Assembly (NCBI GenBank): GCA_002366675.1
Contig: DFBO01000169.1
Span: forward strand, 1-8,221
DNA length: 8,221 nt
Direction of reading: 5' to 3'
Source: Flavobacteriaceae bacterium UBA3078
Lineage (GTDB): Bacteria; Bacteroidota; Bacteroidia; Flavobacteriales; Flavobacteriaceae
This document shows, piece after piece, positions 5,888 to 8,221 of the stretch (its first letter is position 1; each line of letters opens with the position of its first letter). The notes beneath the pieces are model-generated. The model did not search any database. It was given only the letters and a program-made list of their open reading frames with translations, and was not told the origin of the DNA. The position numbers and the translations under genes are program-made.

Positions 5888-7030
5888 ATGGCTAAAAATG
5901 TGTCCCTTTTGAATAATAAAATATGGTTATCGTCGCCACACATGAGTGGCCATGAAGAAAAATACATTAAAGAAGCATTTAATTCTAATTGGATTGCTCC
6001 ATTAGGACCTAATGTAAATGGATTTGAAAATGATTTAGAGTCCTATTTAGAAAACAAAGTACATGTTGCTGCTTTAACAACTGGAACTGCTGCAATTCAT
6101 TTAGCATTAGTTCTTTTAAATATTAAAGAAAATGATGAAGTAATTTGTCAAACTAAAACATTTGCTGCTTCAGTTAACCCTGTAACTTATTTAAGAGCTA
6201 AACCTGTTTTTGTTGATAGTGAAAAAGACACTTGGAATATGTGTCCAGAATTATTGGAACACACCATAAAAGATAGAATGAAAGCTGGTGTAAAACCCAA
6301 AGCAATTATTATAATAAACCTATATGGAATGCCATATAAAGTAAAAGAAATAAATACAATTTCTAAAAAATACAACATACCTATTGTTGAAGATAGCGCT
6401 GAAGCATTAGGAAGCAGTTATTTTGATCAAAAATGTGGGACTTTTGGAGATTTATCTATATTATCTTTTAATGGAAATAAGATTATAACAACCTCTGGTG
6501 GAGGTGCTTTGGTTTCTAAAAACAAAGAAACTAAAGCGAAAATTATTTATTTAGCAACTCAAGCCAAAGAACCTGGTATTGAATATTCTCATGTAACCAC
6601 TGGTTATAATTATAGAATGTCTAATATTTTAGCTGGGATTGGAAGAGGGCAAATGAAGGTTTTAGATAGACATGTTGAATTTAGAAGAAAAAATTATAAT
6701 TATTATTTAAAACATTTAGACACAATAGATGATATAAGTTTTTTAAACGAACCCGAAGGGTTCTACTCCAACAGATGGCTTACTTGCATAGTTTTAAAAA
6801 CAAACCAAATGCGAGATGATATTTTAAAGCTATTAGGAGAAGATAATATTGAAGCAAGACCATCATGGAAACCAATGCATTTACAACCTGTATTCAATCA
6901 ATATCCGAAATATTTAAATGGTGTTTCAGACGATTTGTACAAGAAAGCACTTTGCCTACCAAGTGGATCTAATTTAACTAAAATTGAACTAAACAGGATT
7001 ACAAAAATTATTAAACAGTATTTTGAGTAA
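5888..7030 (+). CDS. pglE: UDP-4-amino-4,6-dideoxy-N-acetyl-D-glucosamine transaminase, PglE type
   Basis: This 380-residue PLP-dependent DegT-family aminotransferase matches Campylobacter PglE as I recall it along its whole length. Shared features are LSSPHMSGHEEKYI near the N-terminus, NWIAPLGPNVNGFE, TTGTAAIHLAL at 64-74, D169 in VEDSAEALGS (the PLP ring-nitrogen aspartate) and K198 in FNGNKIITTSGGG (the Schiff-base lysine). STQARE-like ATQAKE, GYNYRMSN, RPSWKPMH and CLPSG follow. PglE converts UDP-2-acetamido-2,6-dideoxy-4-keto-glucose to the equatorial 4-amino sugar, using glutamate, in bacillosamine synthesis in the cytoplasm. The ATG at 5888 leaves a short 11-residue leader before the conserved IWLSSPHM and is the natural start. 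The next gene, a PglF-type dehydratase that would supply its substrate, overlaps its end by eight bases. PglD, the acetyltransferase that usually completes the pathway, is not in the window. Confidence 0.93.
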   Translation: MAKNVSLLNNKIWLSSPHMSGHEEKYIKEAFNSNWIAPLGPNVNGFENDLESYLENKVHVAALTTGTAAIHLALVLLNIKENDEVICQTKTFAASVNPVTYLRAKPVFVDSEKDTWNMCPELLEHTIKDRMKAGVKPKAIIIINLYGMPYKVKEINTISKKYNIPIVEDSAEALGSSYFDQKCGTFGDLSILSFNGNKIITTSGGGALVSKNKETKAKIIYLATQAKEPGIEYSHVTTGYNYRMSNILAGIGRGQMKVLDRHVEFRRKNYNYYLKHLDTIDDISFLNEPEGFYSNRWLTCIVLKTNQMRDDILKLLGEDNIEARPSWKPMHLQPVFNQYPKYLNGVSDDLYKKALCLPSGSNLTKIELNRITKIIKQYFE

Positions 7031-8221
7031 CTATATTAACATACTAAGAAGAATATCAAATAAGTACGCCTCAAAATGGATGGTGCTTCTTTTCGATTTG
7101 TGTGTTGTAGCATTTACTTTTTTTCTAGCATATATTATTCGTTATAATTTTGAATTTGTATTCGATTTCAATGTCTTTTTAAAACAAATTCCATTTGTCT
7201 TAGCTACAGCTCTAATTAGTTTTATTATTGTAAACTCTCATAAAGGTGTTGTTAGATTTACTGGAGTTAAGGATGTCATTAATATCATTATTGGCATTAA
7301 TATTTTAGCAACTATCTTAATTGTAATTACATTTTTAAGCAGGAAATTTAATTTTGATAAACTTTTCGATATTCCTGGATCTATAATTTATATCCATTTA
7401 TTACTAAATATCTTCTTTTTAGTTGGCGTTAGATTCTTTGTTAAATCTCTCTATATAAGTATCGTTACAGATTTTGAAGTTAAGAAATCTGTTTTAATTT
7501 ATGGAGCTGGAACATCTGGAATGATTACTTATGATGCCGTTACCAACGACCCAAAAAGCAACATTCAAGTAGTTGGTTTTATTGATGATAACGAAAGTAA
7601 AACTGGAAAAAAAATTAATTTACTTAATGTTTATGAGCCAGGAAAAATTACCAAAAAATTTATAGAAAAAAACGGTATAGATGAGGTTATTATTTCAATA
7701 CAGAATGTAGACTCCAACAGATTACTACAAATAACAAGCACACTTTTTGCATTAAATTTAAAAGTAAAAATAGTTCCAGCAGTAAAGAACTGGATAGATG
7801 GCGATTTAAGTTTCGGTCAGATTCAAGATCTAAATTTAGAAGACTTATTGGGTCGAGAACCAATAAATATTAAAAACCCAATGCTTAAGGAAGAATATAA
7901 TAATAAAGTGATTATTGTAACTGGAGCAGCAGGATCCATTGGTAGTGAATTAGTTAGAAAACTATCAAACTATGATTATAAAAAGTTGATTTTAGTAGAT
8001 AACGCCGAATCTAATTTATACGACCTTCAACAAGAACTACATAGAAATGGCATCACTAATATTATACCAGTCGTAGCAGATATTAGAAATAAAATTAGAA
8101 TAAATAATGTTTTTGAATTACATAAACCAGAAATAGTATTTCATGCTGCAGCCTATAAACACGTCCCTTTAATGGAGCAAAATCCCTATGAAGCAGTTAG
8201 CGTAAATGTAAAGGGAACAAG
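7023..8221 (+). CDS. pglF: PglF/CapD/FlaA1-type membrane nucleotide-sugar 4,6-dehydratase, partial (3' end outside the window)
   Basis: An open frame runs from TTG at 7023 to the window edge, 399 residues so far of a family usually around 600-650. Four hydrophobic segments lie near residues 20-38, 56-71, 85-105 and 118-136. A first Rossmann-like nucleotide-binding domain starts at 157 (VLIYGAGTSG), and the second, SDR-type domain starts at 296 with VIIVTGAAGSIGSE (TGxxGxxG). HAAAYKHVPLMEQNP follows at 374-388. This architecture is the membrane-anchored 4,6-dehydratase/epimerase family, which makes UDP-4-keto-6-deoxy-GlcNAc from UDP-GlcNAc. The active-site triad region is cut off, so dehydratase and epimerase cannot be separated by residues; adjacency to pglE favours PglF. 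The first ATG (7080) would remove the KYASKW segment that I recall as conserved ahead of the first membrane helix, so I take the TTG that overlaps pglE by eight bases. Confidence 0.87.
   Translation, partial: MSNYINILRRISNKYASKWMVLLFDLCVVAFTFFLAYIIRYNFEFVFDFNVFLKQIPFVLATALISFIIVNSHKGVVRFTGVKDVINIIIGINILATILIVITFLSRKFNFDKLFDIPGSIIYIHLLLNIFFLVGVRFFVKSLYISIVTDFEVKKSVLIYGAGTSGMITYDAVTNDPKSNIQVVGFIDDNESKTGKKINLLNVYEPGKITKKFIEKNGIDEVIISIQNVDSNRLLQITSTLFALNLKVKIVPAVKNWIDGDLSFGQIQDLNLEDLLGREPINIKNPMLKEEYNNKVIIVTGAAGSIGSELVRKLSNYDYKKLILVDNAESNLYDLQQELHRNGITNIIPVVADIRNKIRINNVFELHKPEIVFHAAAYKHVPLMEQNPYEAVSVNVKGT

Overview
The window is an 8.2 kb piece of a surface-polysaccharide (capsule or O-antigen-like) or glycan biosynthesis locus. 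It is very AT-rich, with intergenic DNA that is almost only A and T. It uses TTG starts, lacks clear Shine-Dalgarno sequences, and has two perfect TAnnTTTG octamers in its divergent gap. These traits and the protein types point to a member of the Bacteroidota, most likely a Flavobacteriaceae species. That assignment is inferred from style and not from a marker gene.

Layout. Positions 1-1578 (+) hold the 3' end of a GT4 glycosyltransferase and a complete GT4 glycosyltransferase, joined by a one-base TAATG stop/start overlap. Positions 1584-2528 (-) hold a TupA-like ATP-grasp protein in the opposite orientation; it converges on the preceding gene with a 5-base gap. Positions 2529-2625 form a divergent promoter region. 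Positions 2626-5516 (+) are a tight three-gene unit: a CapM/PglA-like GT4 glycosyltransferase, a DegT-type sugar aminotransferase resembling Bacteroides WcfR, and a short PglC/WcfS-type phosphoglycosyl transferase. The unit ends in a recognisable intrinsic terminator at 5518-5548. Positions 5549-5887 appear non-coding and carry a 13-base direct repeat flanking a small hairpin just before the next gene. Positions 5888-8221 (+) hold a clear PglE aminotransferase, followed with an 8-base overlap by a PglF/CapD-type membrane 4,6-dehydratase cut by the window edge.

How it fits together. The PglF-type enzyme should turn UDP-GlcNAc into the 4-keto-6-deoxy sugar. PglE aminates this to the gluco-configured 4-amino sugar (the bacillosamine route). 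The WcfR-like enzyme could aminate the same intermediate to the galacto-configured AATGal. The phosphoglycosyl transferase would load a sugar phosphate onto undecaprenyl phosphate, and the three GT4 enzymes would extend the chain on the cytoplasmic side. The ATP-grasp protein may add an amino-acid-type decoration. No flippase, polymerase, export protein or PglD-type acetyltransferase is visible here. I found no tRNA, rRNA, CRISPR array, insertion sequence or phage gene.
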